Numbered from the stretch's first letter, positions 30,800 through 39,991 are shown. The stretch: DNA of 64,000 nt from Xenorhabdus nematophila ATCC 19061 (GCF_000252955.1 NC_014228.1:3876701-3940700), one strand, 5' to 3'. Notes: a model not told the origin generated them from the sequence alone. Numbers and translations are program-made.

Positions 30800-33700
30800 C
30801 TATTTGAATAACGAGCCATTTGAATAACAAGCCATCGGCAGCAAATAGCTCTGAGTTTCGCGCTTTATACGCGCCAAAAGTGATTGATCAACATGCCGGA
30901 AAGCTCTCTGGATATAATGATCACAGCTTTCTCCTTTTCTGTCATTTGTTCCCAGCCATTGCTCCAGCAATTTATTTTCAGCATTTTGTTGAGTTTCCTC
31001 ACTGAAATCGATTTCCCGATTTTCCTGGTTGAAGCAACTCTCCAGCCATGTCCAGCCACTTCGGCAAAACAAGGGAAGCGGTTCAGACATACCTTGAAAA
31101 TAGCCCTCAATCATCTGATTAAGATGTGTTTTCGCTTCATCATGCCTTAACGGTAAAAAACGACACTCTGTACTTTTTTTACCCTCTTTTCCCCCTGTGC
31201 CATACATGCGGCTTTCACTGGTGCCGCCTGAGAGACAATAGGCAAGATGTTCAATCCATAATTGGATACCATCACTGGCCGTTAAGTTCGCCGGGCGCCA
31301 ACGTAAAATTCCATCAGGCTGAACCTGATGAATTTTGCCGGTTAATATCACACTCTCTAATTCCTCAGATAAGTCGATGGAAGAAGAGACTGTCAGCTCC
31401 TCACGAACCTTATCTGCCAATGGCTGCATGGTTTCTAATTGTGCTTTCCAGTAGATTTCACCAAACGCACCATGCGGCAAGCCACCCGATGCACGAAGAT
31501 GGTGGAACAAGGCTTCAGGGCACCCTTTTTCTATCAAAATGCTCAACAGTAGTTGGTTAAATTGATAACGTTGCAGATTATCCAGTACAAAAGGTTCTTC
31601 TTCAGGTAACTCCACCTCTTCAATAACAAAATGTACTTTTAACCGTTGCTGGAAAAATGCCCTGACCGGATGTCGATAAAAACGGATCAATTCATCCAGC
31701 GGAACTTCTTTTATTTCACTGTGATCAAACTCAATCGGCTGGCAAAAATCAGTCGCAGAACCCCCCTGCTGCGTTGCCACAGGTAACCATTCTGCTGCAT
31801 AACTTTGTAAATCATGGTCAGGCAGGAAATTTTCTGTCGCAAAAGGAACGCGGGTATGCTGTGAAAGCAAATGTTGTCTGGCATTTCTGGCACTATCATC
31901 AACATTCAGCATTTCATCACCTGCAAGGCAAAAACTCTGGCAAACATAATCCAGGAGCTCATTGACTAACACAGACGGGTTGCACTCAGTATCATCCCGA
32001 ATGGATTTACCGATATAGCTGATATAAAGGAATTGTTCAGCGGAAGCCAATGCCTCCAAAAAAAGATAACGGTCATCATCACGTCGTTTTCGATCCCCCC
32101 GCTGCGTTTTTTCTGCCATGAGATCAAACCCAAGCAGTGGAATGGTGCGTGGATAAACCCCGTCATTCATTCCCAGCAGGCAAACAACTTTAAACGGGAT
32201 AGAACGCATCGGCATCAGAGTGCAAAAATTCAGAGAGCCAGCCAGAAAACGCTGGCTTATCTTCTCATCATCAAAACGAAAAGCCAGCTCATCACGCAGC
32301 AGCACTAAAGGAACCCTGCCCTCATAATGTGCGTTCAAACCATGTTCAATCACTTTTTGCCATTGTTGAGTGATGAGCGCTAATACAAGTTCAGTTTCAT
32401 CATCCGACTCAAAAAAAGTTTCCAGCAGTTGCGGACACACTGCCAGCCAATCAGTCAATGTCTGTTCTTCACTCAAAATCTTACGCCAACGGTTCAGCTC
32501 CATTAAAAATTCGGCCAGCTGGCCGGCCAATTCGGCGGCAAGACCACTCGATTCATCGTAAGGCAGTACGTCATTCCACGGGCCTGCATTACTGTCCATC
32601 GCGTAACCCAGTAACATGCGTGTCAGGCCAAAATGCCAGGTATTTTGCCCTGTAACCGGTAAAGACAGTGCTTCGATGTTGTCATCATCCAGCCCCCAAC
32701 AGATGCCGGATTCTTTCACCCAGCGACGCAGCAGGCGCAATCCTTCTTCGTGAATCGCAAATTTGCCGGCTAAAGCAGGGATTTCCAACAGTGCCAGCAC
32801 TTGTTCCGCGGTAAACCGACTCTGTGGCAGATCCAGCAAAGTAATGAAGGCTTGTAAGACAGGATGCGCCTGACGCGCCTTACGATCAGAAATAGCAAAG
32901 GGGATATAGCGATCCTCAGGCGCATTACCAAAAACAGCCTGAATATAAGGTGCATAGTTATCAATATCCGCCATCATCACAATAATGTCCCTTGGTGTCA
33001 GAGAAGGGTCATCATCCAGCAAACGCAGAAGCTGATCCTGCAATACCTCTATTTCTCTCTGCGGACTATGGCATGAATGAAAGGTCAGCGAGCGATCTGA
33101 ACGATCAACTGCGCGCTTTTTCAGGCTATTTTTAAACGTATTTTCTGTTGAGCCTATCTGAGCATGATCTTCGAGATTAAGAATATCCCGCTGGATTTGA
33201 TGCAAAATACACCCGGGCTCCAATTCAACAAAAGCGTGAATATCAGAATCCGGCTCCAGTTGTGACAACAGATAGAGGTTATCCCTGCCCAATTTTCCCC
33301 AGGATGCCAAGAGTGGATTGTTCAGGTTCTGCTCGCCCTCTTCATTAAAAAGCGATGACGCATTCTCCGGATCTTTAAATCTCTCCAGCAGTTGGCTGTT
33401 CTTATAGTGTTTAGGTTTACGGCTATTTAACTTGGTGAGGAATGAATAACTTTGGATATCGCCCCAATAATATTGGCACGGGTTAGTAAACATCAGATGA
33501 ATATCAATATGTTGCCCTAACGTCTTAAATACTTGCAGATAAGCAGGCGGCAAAGTGGAAATTCCGCAGATAAAAATACGTGCCGGCAGATTTTCCAGTG
33601 GAAAATTGCCTTCCTCCAAAGCTGAGATAAATCGTTGATATAAGTTAGCACGATGCCACAAGGGTTGTTGCAACTGGCGAGTATATTCTACCAATTCAGA

Positions 33701-34207
33701 CCACAATCTTTTCTGCCACAATTGATTGCTGCTTAACCCATCAACCAATTGATTATTCTCCCATTTTTCTAACCATTTCGGGCGATAAACCAAGTATTGG
33801 TCAAAGAGATCGGCAATTCGACCAGCCAATTGATGAATCTTGCGTTTATCAATATCCTGATCAAGATAATGGCTAAGTGCCAGAAACTCCGGTTCTGCCA
33901 ATAAATCAGGCAACAGCGTCATTAATTTCCATTTCATGGCGTCCTTGCTGAAAGCACCGTCTTTGGGGACATCAAGCAATACTTGAGTGAACATTTGCCA
34001 GATAAAGGTCGCCGGAAGGGGAAATTCTATATTTGCGGCAATGCCCAACTTCTCAGCCAGCTGAATTTGTAACCACTGGGACATGCCCGGGCTTTGAACC
34101 AAAATCACTTCTTTGCCAAATGGGTTAGAAAGGGGATTTCCCTCAATCAATCTCGCCATCAACTCTTTAAGGATATCAAGTTGATTTGAATGATAAACTC
34201 TAAACAT
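30800..34207 (-). CDS. recC: Exodeoxyribonuclease V gamma subunit RecC
   Basis: RecC holds RecB and RecD together, splits the duplex and scans the 3' strand for Chi. It is built like an inactive SF1 helicase. The protein (about 1135 residues from the preferred start) matches E. coli RecC from MFRVYHSNQLDILKELM. The frame is open six codons further, but the ATG at 34205-34207 aligns with the E. coli start. It overlaps the end of ppdC by eight bases. The opening VQSPGMSQWLQIQLAEKLGIAANIEFPLP is highly conserved. Chi specificity cannot be read by eye. Confidence 0.95.
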   Translation of the reverse strand: MFRVYHSNQLDILKELMARLIEGNPLSNPFGKEVILVQSPGMSQWLQIQLAEKLGIAANIEFPLPATFIWQMFTQVLLDVPKDGAFSKDAMKWKLMTLLPDLLAEPEFLALSHYLDQDIDKRKIHQLAGRIADLFDQYLVYRPKWLEKWENNQLVDGLSSNQLWQKRLWSELVEYTRQLQQPLWHRANLYQRFISALEEGNFPLENLPARIFICGISTLPPAYLQVFKTLGQHIDIHLMFTNPCQYYWGDIQSYSFLTKLNSRKPKHYKNSQLLERFKDPENASSLFNEEGEQNLNNPLLASWGKLGRDNLYLLSQLEPDSDIHAFVELEPGCILHQIQRDILNLEDHAQIGSTENTFKNSLKKRAVDRSDRSLTFHSCHSPQREIEVLQDQLLRLLDDDPSLTPRDIIVMMADIDNYAPYIQAVFGNAPEDRYIPFAISDRKARQAHPVLQAFITLLDLPQSRFTAEQVLALLEIPALAGKFAIHEEGLRLLRRWVKESGICWGLDDDNIEALSLPVTGQNTWHFGLTRMLLGYAMDSNAGPWNDVLPYDESSGLAAELAGQLAEFLMELNRWRKILSEEQTLTDWLAVCPQLLETFFESDDETELVLALITQQWQKVIEHGLNAHYEGRVPLVLLRDELAFRFDDEKISQRFLAGSLNFCTLMPMRSIPFKVVCLLGMNDGVYPRTIPLLGFDLMAEKTQRGDRKRRDDDRYLFLEALASAEQFLYISYIGKSIRDDTECNPSVLVNELLDYVCQSFCLAGDEMLNVDDSARNARQHLLSQHTRVPFATENFLPDHDLQSYAAEWLPVATQQGGSATDFCQPIEFDHSEIKEVPLDELIRFYRHPVRAFFQQRLKVHFVIEEVELPEEEPFVLDNLQRYQFNQLLLSILIEKGCPEALFHHLRASGGLPHGAFGEIYWKAQLETMQPLADKVREELTVSSSIDLSEELESVILTGKIHQVQPDGILRWRPANLTASDGIQLWIEHLAYCLSGGTSESRMYGTGGKEGKKSTECRFLPLRHDEAKTHLNQMIEGYFQGMSEPLPLFCRSGWTWLESCFNQENREIDFSEETQQNAENKLLEQWLGTNDRKGESCDHYIQRAFRHVDQSLLARIKRETQSYLLPMACYSNGSLFK

Positions 34208-34583
34208 CAATGCTCCCACTTGCACAAAACCAGCGCTCTAATTTACTTGGTTTATTGTAAGGTACTGTCAACTTAACTGTTACCTGATAGCAGCCAAAAG
34301 AGTGAAACTCTCGCTGAAACTCCACTTGCCACTTCTGCCCTGAAGCCGTCCCTGCCAATATTTCCCCGAATGCCATCCGCCCTTCCAGACGCTCATATTG
34401 CTCCAACTGCTCATAGGCATAGCGCACGGCTTTGCGTTGCTCCCAATATTGCTGGAAATTTGCTGACAATGCCTGGTGGTAACGCATTAATCCCAATAAA
34501 GCGACTGCAAATACCACCGACGCTACCATCACTTCCGGCAAACTCATACCCTGTTGCCGCTCAGATTGATGAAACATTCTCAT
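34200..34583 (-). CDS. ppdC: Prepilin-peptidase-dependent protein C
   Basis: A type IV-pilin-like minor pseudopilin. The prepilin cleavage signature QQGMSLPEVMVASVVFAVALLGL shows a G-M/S cut site, glutamate at +5 and a hydrophobic helix. About 127 residues. The open frame starts with TTG at 34589, but the ATG at 34581-34583 overlaps the ygdB stop as ATGA, matching the coupled style of this operon. The family is of uncertain role, and the ppdA-ppdB-ygdB-ppdC set is thought to prime a pilus or pseudopilus. Confidence 0.88.
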   Translation of the reverse strand: MRMFHQSERQQGMSLPEVMVASVVFAVALLGLMRYHQALSANFQQYWEQRKAVRYAYEQLEQYERLEGRMAFGEILAGTASGQKWQVEFQREFHSFGCYQVTVKLTVPYNKPSKLERWFCASGSIDV

Positions 34584-35065
34584 AAACAAAACTCAACCTG
34601 AGGAACAGGACAAAAATCCAGCCAACCACTTTCAACAGGAATCAATTCCCTGGAAGTAAGTTTATCTTGATTTGAATATTTCATCTGTTTCATCCATTGA
34701 TAAAGTTCAAGATTTTCTTCTGCTGCAAACTGAGCCACACCTTTTAGCAGGAAAAGTGTATCCGAATAGCGTTTGAGGCAACTTTTCAGCTGAAATTCAG
34801 GTTGTTGTAAGCAAAACCAACCTTCTGTTTCTTGCTGATTAATCCGCCATGATTGTACCTTTCCCCATGTTAATGATGATTCTGCCCGTAAAAAGGCATT
34901 CAAATAATTTTGCTCATCCATCATCATTAACATCGCATTTTCCTGTTGATAATGGAGTGCTTTCAACATCATTAAACTCAATGCCATTAGCATCATTATT
35001 GAGACTAACAAGATATTTCCCTGCTGTTTATCCGGCACCTGTTTTTGATCACCTGCTCCCGCCAT
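34580..35065 (-). CDS. ygdB: YgdB-family pseudopilin-like protein
   Basis: A 161-residue DUF2509 protein with a prepilin-like N-terminus (KQQGNILLVSIMMLMALSLMML) in which the usual glutamate +5 is absent, as in PilX/GspK-like minor pilins. It lies between ppdB and ppdC, as in E. coli, and overlaps ppdC by ATGA. Two to four cysteines in the C-terminal part may form a disulfide. Function not established. Confidence 0.82.
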   Translation of the reverse strand: MAGAGDQKQVPDKQQGNILLVSIMMLMALSLMMLKALHYQQENAMLMMMDEQNYLNAFLRAESSLTWGKVQSWRINQQETEGWFCLQQPEFQLKSCLKRYSDTLFLLKGVAQFAAEENLELYQWMKQMKYSNQDKLTSRELIPVESGWLDFCPVPQVEFCL

Positions 35066-35071
35066 TTGCTT

Positions 35072-35683
35072 TTATTCCCTGATATTACGCAGCCGGATTG
35101 TCGTCTGATGTCGGTGCACAATAGACGGCGATTTCAACCAATGGGCGCTGATGGACAAGGTAATAAAAACCCTCCCTCCTTTTGTCTGCGATTTTTCAAG
35201 ATGAAAGGTATCAATCACAACTTCCTTAGGATCAAACAATCTTTCCCAGCTATTTTCCTGACAATCCCCCGCCCCTCTCTTCCATTCAAGAAGACGGTTA
35301 TTTAATCGGTAACCAAAAAATTCAGACTCAATATGTTCTGGTTTTTCCCATCGATCATTTAAATTAAGATCAAAAGCAACAATGATGCAGGAATTAACAG
35401 ATTCTGTCGGTTTATTTTTAATGACCAGCGGTGCTCCTTCACACTGTGTTCTCTCCCGACAATAACCCGCTCGCCTGATATCCTTTTCCACCAAATAAAC
35501 CGTCCTGTTTACCAGATAATGCAGCCTGTATTTCCGATAGAGATCGAGAATTTGCCCTGATAAAACCGGATACGTTTTTGTCATGGCGATAAAAATCACA
35601 CTACTGATTAGCATTGCCACCACAACTTCCAGCAAGGAAAATCCTGCCTGTTTTGGTCTAAAACAGAAAATGGTCAGCATCAT
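35072..35683 (-). CDS. ppdB: Prepilin-peptidase-dependent protein B
   Basis: A 203-residue pseudopilin with the cleavage signature QAGFSLLEVVVAMLISSVIFIAMTK (G-F cut, glutamate +5) and a C-terminal domain with two cysteines near ICRERTQCEG, typical of PilW-like minor pilins. The ATG overlaps the ppdA stop as ATGA. It is the second gene in a four-gene chain of overlapping pseudopilin genes that runs into recC. Confidence 0.88.
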   Translation of the reverse strand: MMLTIFCFRPKQAGFSLLEVVVAMLISSVIFIAMTKTYPVLSGQILDLYRKYRLHYLVNRTVYLVEKDIRRAGYCRERTQCEGAPLVIKNKPTESVNSCIIVAFDLNLNDRWEKPEHIESEFFGYRLNNRLLEWKRGAGDCQENSWERLFDPKEVVIDTFHLEKSQTKGGRVFITLSISAHWLKSPSIVHRHQTTIRLRNIRE

Positions 35684-36189
35684 GGTTTTTTTATTCCTTC
35701 ACAGTTAGGAAGCTGGCTAATCGTGTTGCTGCATGTCCTGATCCTCCCTCTCCTTGAAATGATGACGCTAATTTCTCCGGCAGAGTTTGCCAAGGTAAAA
35801 CTGGCTGGCATGGCCGTGTTCCTGACACCATAAAAATCAATGCGATCCGTTGTAGATGAGACTAAAAGCACATCATCATAAGGAGAATAAACTCGTATGC
35901 CATCACCTTCATTGCAGTCCGATATCTGAATGACAGAAGATACCAAACACCAAAACTGCCCGTTTATTAACCATAATGTACGATCCTGATTCAGATAGTT
36001 TGCCTGAATCTGTTCTCTTTCCATAAAAGACAAAACATTGTTCACTGCCGATTGTAAATGTAAGCGATGTTGATATTTGCCCCAATGATACAATCCCCAA
36101 GATAGGCTAATCGAAATAATGAGCATCGCTATCAATAGTTCCAATAATGTAAATCCATTTTTTTGGTGAATACATTCATATTCCATCAT
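35680..36189 (-). CDS. ppdA: Prepilin-peptidase-dependent protein A
   Basis: A 169-residue pseudopilin with KNGFTLLELLIAMLIISISLSWGLYHWG, a canonical prepilin peptidase site and GspH/FimT-like body (QIQANYLNQDRTLWL). First gene of the pseudopilin operon. In E. coli thyA is immediately upstream. Here a 3.8-kb AT-rich island separates the two. Confidence 0.9.
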   Translation of the reverse strand: MMEYECIHQKNGFTLLELLIAMLIISISLSWGLYHWGKYQHRLHLQSAVNNVLSFMEREQIQANYLNQDRTLWLINGQFWCLVSSVIQISDCNEGDGIRVYSPYDDVLLVSSTTDRIDFYGVRNTAMPASFTLANSAGEISVIISRRGRIRTCSNTISQLPNCEGIKKP

Positions 36190-36514
36190 TGCCTGATTTA
36201 TATATCTTTCTCAACTTTGACAAGATAAATATCGACTATTACAAACCGAATAAACAGTGCCATTATTTAATTATGCGACGAGGTTTGAATAAAAAGAAGA
36301 CATGTTATTTTAGTACATTTTAATTGCGTAATAGCTCACAAAATTAAATTCAAATTTTATAACATGAACAAAAAAGAGTAGAATAACAATCTACTCTTTA
36401 ATGGGCTTATTTAAATTAATTGATATCTTTCATTATTTAATCTAATGCTTAGTTACCACTAATTGAAGTATATTTCATTTTATTAAATGAAAAATAATTT
36501 AATTAAAGAATAAT
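36190..36514. other. AT-rich gap between the island and ppdA
   Basis: These 325 bases hold the ppdA promoter side and the 3' end of the accessory island. No gene is seen. The clear structures are the terminator at 36366-36400 and a small hairpin TTTCATTT-TATT-AAATGAAA near 36474-36493, just past the dioxygenase stop. Confidence 0.5.
36366..36400 (-). terminator. Intrinsic terminator of the accessory island
   Basis: On the minus strand AAAGAGTAGA pairs perfectly with TCTACTCTTT around a seven-base loop, and the 3' arm runs into a TTTTTTG tract. It lies about 115 bases downstream of the dioxygenase stop and closes the island before ppdA. Confidence 0.78.
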
Positions 36515-38194
36515 CTAAATAATAAAGCGTGTATTAATAACCCTAGATTCCTCAAGAATATCAGAACTTGCCTGTTTAATATCCGTTAACGCACAAGTTC
36601 GTAATAACCATCTGTCCTGACCATCATAACGCGGTATAAACTCTGAACGACCATGTACACATCGATTATTATCAATAATAAGTAAATCTCCTGCCTCAAG
36701 GGTAACCCAATATTTATGTTTATTAGCAATCTTTTTAAGTTTATCAAGGACGAATTCTGCCTCAGCATTAAGTCCTTTCATTAAATCTAAATCATAGATC
36801 ATATAAGGATCACTAGGATTGCCATAAAGAATTGAAATCAACGGACCATTACCTTTTACTCCATTAGGGCTACCATAGGAGTAATCTATTCCCGTCATAA
36901 AAAGTGGTTCAAACAATATTTGAATTTCTCTAAGAGATAAGTCTCGGAGCATCATTTTAGCGCTTGAGATAAAAGTTTTGGCGTTTTTTTCATGATCTTG
37001 ACGTAAGCAATACAGCAAAACGTAATCACACATTAATGGATGAAAAGCAATTTCCGTATGAAAATCAAGCTCTTTTTTTGAACTTTCCGATGATAATAGG
37101 AACTCTTTTTTTATATTGGGAACTAAATTTTGGAATATGTTACCATTCTTTTCTTGTGAATATCCGACAGCATAACCGAGAAATTCTGAAATCATTGCTA
37201 ACCACAATTCACCGTAAAAATTTCCTCTGTCAGGATAATGCAAAATATCTGAAGGTGTTGGCGGTAAAACACCATCAAAATTTAATCCTTTCAATAATAA
37301 TACGCCATACTCATTACCATAGTTTTTAAAGTTATATAAATTTTTTATTATCTCTTGGTTAAGATGAATTATACGTTTAAAACTTTCGGAAAGAAATCTA
37401 TTCAGATTATCATAAGGACTGGGTAGCTCATCATAATAGAATCCTTTTTTAAGTAACTTATCATTATCTATATAAATAATATGATCACCTTTAATTTGAG
37501 ACAAATCACGGGTGACATATGATTCTTCATATTTTATTACATGGTTAGAAAAAGTCACTTCTGATTGAAAGTGGAATTCTTTTTGAACGCCACCTATAGC
37601 ATCCCCAATAATTCTCTTTAAAAAATACTCATTATCACACGCAGAGAAATAGAATGAAGAATATGTATTCAATAAACCAAGATAATAGAATTTTTTATTA
37701 TTATTCTCTTTTTCCAACCCAATAACAAAATCTTCGTAGCTTATAAAAGGCTGCCATCCTGCATAATCAACAAACTGCCTCACATAATTACCATACAAAT
37801 GGAAATTTTCTCCTTTGTAAGTTACTTTCATTTCTCCATCAAGCTGATTTAGATAATCACAATTTTTATTTTTAAACTCTACATTATCAGTAACGATATC
37901 TTTGTTTATAGAGTTAATTTTATCTTGAGAGTAAATTTCCGACAAAGCAAATATAATAGATAACTTTGGTTGTTCATCTATGTCATTTTGTGAAACATCA
38001 TCAGTTGTAAGTAGAATATCAATATCACTCAGCCCATTCCCTTTTGATATATAATCATCTATATTATATACATCAAATTTATAATATCTAAAAAAATCAA
38101 TCACATTACCAAATGAATTTTTCGCAATATTATTACCACCTAATCCATTATAAAAAGAATCATCATATACTACAAGTAAATTTCTACTTTTCAT
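36515..38194 (-). CDS. Two-part protein with C-terminal Fe(II)/2-oxoglutarate dioxygenase domain
   Basis: The 559-residue protein ends in a clavaminate-synthase/arginine-oxygenase-like domain (about 260-559). Iron ligands are visible as HTE (H379, E381) and H514 in NNRCVHGRSEF, and R528 or R532 in DGQDRWLLR is placed to bind 2-oxoglutarate (14 residues after the distal histidine). Relatives such as VioC and AsnO hydroxylate or desaturate a free or carrier-bound amino acid. Residues 1 to about 250 (beginning MKSRNLLVVYDDSFYNG) are not recognised and roughly double the family length. Codon use is very AT-rich. It is the last gene of a three-gene set with an exporter and an AlaX-like editing protein. 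Substrate unknown. Confidence 0.75.
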   Translation of the reverse strand: MKSRNLLVVYDDSFYNGLGGNNIAKNSFGNVIDFFRYYKFDVYNIDDYISKGNGLSDIDILLTTDDVSQNDIDEQPKLSIIFALSEIYSQDKINSINKDIVTDNVEFKNKNCDYLNQLDGEMKVTYKGENFHLYGNYVRQFVDYAGWQPFISYEDFVIGLEKENNNKKFYYLGLLNTYSSFYFSACDNEYFLKRIIGDAIGGVQKEFHFQSEVTFSNHVIKYEESYVTRDLSQIKGDHIIYIDNDKLLKKGFYYDELPSPYDNLNRFLSESFKRIIHLNQEIIKNLYNFKNYGNEYGVLLLKGLNFDGVLPPTPSDILHYPDRGNFYGELWLAMISEFLGYAVGYSQEKNGNIFQNLVPNIKKEFLLSSESSKKELDFHTEIAFHPLMCDYVLLYCLRQDHEKNAKTFISSAKMMLRDLSLREIQILFEPLFMTGIDYSYGSPNGVKGNGPLISILYGNPSDPYMIYDLDLMKGLNAEAEFVLDKLKKIANKHKYWVTLEAGDLLIIDNNRCVHGRSEFIPRYDGQDRWLLRTCALTDIKQASSDILEESRVINTRFII

Positions 38195-38306
38195 TACCTA
38201 ACCTCATCTATTTAAAATAATAATAGAATCAATAAATTTCATATTGATACACCATAACGCTATAGATAGACTCGGACAGAAAACACATATGACGCTAATA
38301 AATAAT

Positions 38307-38948
38307 TTACATCAAAATGGCACCTACTAACATAATAAATCCAAATAAAAGCAAAAAAACATTAGTTATAGACTCAATAATAACTTGGAATTTCCCTTTT
38401 AAAAATACACGCTGAATATAAGATAGAGCATAAACAAATATAATCCACCAAAATACGCCAATGATAATATCAATCATCCCGAGTATGATAACTTGTCTAA
38501 GAGGAGGCAGTGATGGATTAATAAATTGAGGTAGTATACTGATAAAAAATATGGCTACTTTGGGGTTAAATATATTAGCCAAAAGCCCGATTAAAAAAGG
38601 ATTTCTTTTCTGCTGAGATATATCTTGTGAAACAGTCATTAACTGTTGTTGATTTTTATTGAGATAAATCTCTCTTAACCCCGAGCTTCCCAGATAAACA
38701 AGATAAAAGGCTCCAATTATCTGCAATATACTGAACGCTGTTTTCGAAGTTGCCAGAATAACCGTGGCACCTAATGATCCTAGAACAAGATGAAAAAATA
38801 ATCCTGATTGCACACCAAATGCAGTGATCATCCCTTCTCTCTTGTCCCTGAATACCCCTTTACTGATAACAGCCCAATCAGGGCCTGGAGTCAGGTAAGA
38901 GAGCAACGCCAATAGTATAAATACAGACATTAATTCAAAACTGATCAT
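38307..38948 (-). CDS. LysE/RhtB-family amino-acid exporter
   Basis: A 213-residue six-helix inner-membrane protein with the LysE-superfamily signature SYLTPGPDWAVISKG near residue 18 and the AFYLVYLGSSGLRE segment near 78. Members export basic amino acids (LysE), homoserine or threonine (RhtA/B/C), or analogues. It starts six bases after the upstream AlaX-like gene, so the two are co-translated. The dioxygenase gene follows after 112 bases. Given its partners it most likely exports the product of the dioxygenase or a toxic analogue; this is inference. Confidence 0.85.
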   Translation of the reverse strand: MISFELMSVFILLALLSYLTPGPDWAVISKGVFRDKREGMITAFGVQSGLFFHLVLGSLGATVILATSKTAFSILQIIGAFYLVYLGSSGLREIYLNKNQQQLMTVSQDISQQKRNPFLIGLLANIFNPKVAIFFISILPQFINPSLPPLRQVIILGMIDIIIGVFWWIIFVYALSYIQRVFLKGKFQVIIESITNVFLLLFGFIMLVGAILM

Positions 38949-38954
38949 ATTTTA

Positions 38955-39827
38955 TTATCTCAATGTACAATGTGTTATGATTACAATGTATTCATCACTT
39001 TCTCCCTGGCTTATTTCTACCTTAACATCCTTTATTTCTTCTATATTTTTTATATGAGTTCCACCACATGGAATCACAACAGGCTTATTCTCTACAGTAC
39101 TTTTCCACAACCGCAAATCTTCAATATTTTTTGAAGTATATTCAACCTGTATTTCACTCCCTATTGAAAGCCAGTTTTTAAGAATGAGGTTTATTTCTTC
39201 ACTGGTGCTGTCAATGTTCTCCATAAATGAAGATTTATCAAACCCTTTTTTCTTGATGGACTTACCAAACCTATATATATCTATTGATTTTAACTCAGAA
39301 ATTGATGATTTAAATATTGCTGCCTTATCCAGGTTAAAATTTCCTAAGCTATCCGTTTCATAACCTTTATTCCAATATTTATTAGCCGCCTTGTTTAAGG
39401 CTAAAGACATAAAATGTGCCATGCTATGCGCGGCACTGATTTTATGTCTGGTTTCAGCATCAACAGATAATTTAATATTTTCACCTAAGATAAATTTATC
39501 TTCCAGCCCATTTAACGACTCTAAATAGTGTGCTGGAATAAGTTTATCTTCTGCATTCAATTTATCAGGTATATTCTGGTCAATATAAATCTGCCCGTCA
39601 ATGACTGCCGCAGTATAGGTTTTGACAATATTTAATATGTGGTTATTAAATTCTATTACTCCAACATCACTTTTTTGATCTCCCCATTTATAATTTTCGG
39701 GATAAAAAGGGCTATTATCCGTAATAACAATATAACCATCATTATATTTGAATATGTCGATGACTACAGCATCCAGGCTCAATTGGCCGGTCATAAATGA
39801 TGCTTTACTTTCTGAGATATTTAACAT
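38955..39827 (-). CDS. AlaX-like trans-editing aminoacyl-tRNA hydrolase
   Basis: A 290-residue protein of the AlaX / AlaRS-editing-domain superfamily. The four zinc ligands are intact: HSMAH (H134, H138) and CGGTH (C254, H258). The N-terminal part has NSPFYPEN and a following VGVIEF, comparable to the AlaX segment TPFYPEGGGQ-DxG, but the glycine-rich part is replaced by NYKWGDQ. Free-standing AlaX proteins deacylate mischarged tRNA (for example Ser-tRNA-Ala). It is the first gene of the island, behind a promoter-like region, and six bases before the exporter. It lacks the catalytic aminoacylation core, so it is not AlaRS. tRNA and amino-acid specificity are unknown. Confidence 0.82.
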   Translation of the reverse strand: MLNISESKASFMTGQLSLDAVVIDIFKYNDGYIVITDNSPFYPENYKWGDQKSDVGVIEFNNHILNIVKTYTAAVIDGQIYIDQNIPDKLNAEDKLIPAHYLESLNGLEDKFILGENIKLSVDAETRHKISAAHSMAHFMSLALNKAANKYWNKGYETDSLGNFNLDKAAIFKSSISELKSIDIYRFGKSIKKKGFDKSSFMENIDSTSEEINLILKNWLSIGSEIQVEYTSKNIEDLRLWKSTVENKPVVIPCGGTHIKNIEEIKDVKVEISQGESDEYIVIITHCTLR

Positions 39828-39860
39828 GTCAATTTCGCCTGCTGTTGATGTTATAAACAG

Positions 39861-39890
39861 TCAATCTACTGATTGATTAAAAAATGTCAA
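39861..39890 (-). promoter_or_regulatory. Promoter-like sequence with overlapping palindrome before the AlaX-like gene
   Basis: On the minus strand TTGACA (39885-39890) and TAGATT (39863-39868) are 16 bases apart. The perfect inverted repeat TCAATC-N4-GATTGA (39861-39876) covers the -10 box, a plausible repressor site. It lies about 35 bases before the ATG. Confidence 0.45.
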
Positions 39891-39960
39891 GTTCTCGCGG
39901 GATGAATTTTCAGTTTGAAATACGATTAATGAAATGAATAATTGATGCGGATAAATAAAT

Positions 39961-39991
39961 TTTCCATCCCCAAATTCGAGGATGGAAAAAA
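39961..39991 (-). terminator. Stem-loop downstream of thyA
   Basis: Nine-base arms TTTCCATCC and GGATGGAAA enclose a ten-base loop. On the thyA strand the 3' arm is followed by ATTTATTT. It separates thyA from the accessory island about 40-70 bases past the thyA stop. Confidence 0.6.

Noticed and set aside
38955..39827. Alanyl-tRNA synthetase fragment
   Set aside because: It is a complete open frame with its own start and the full free-standing editing architecture, and no aminoacylation core or decay is seen.
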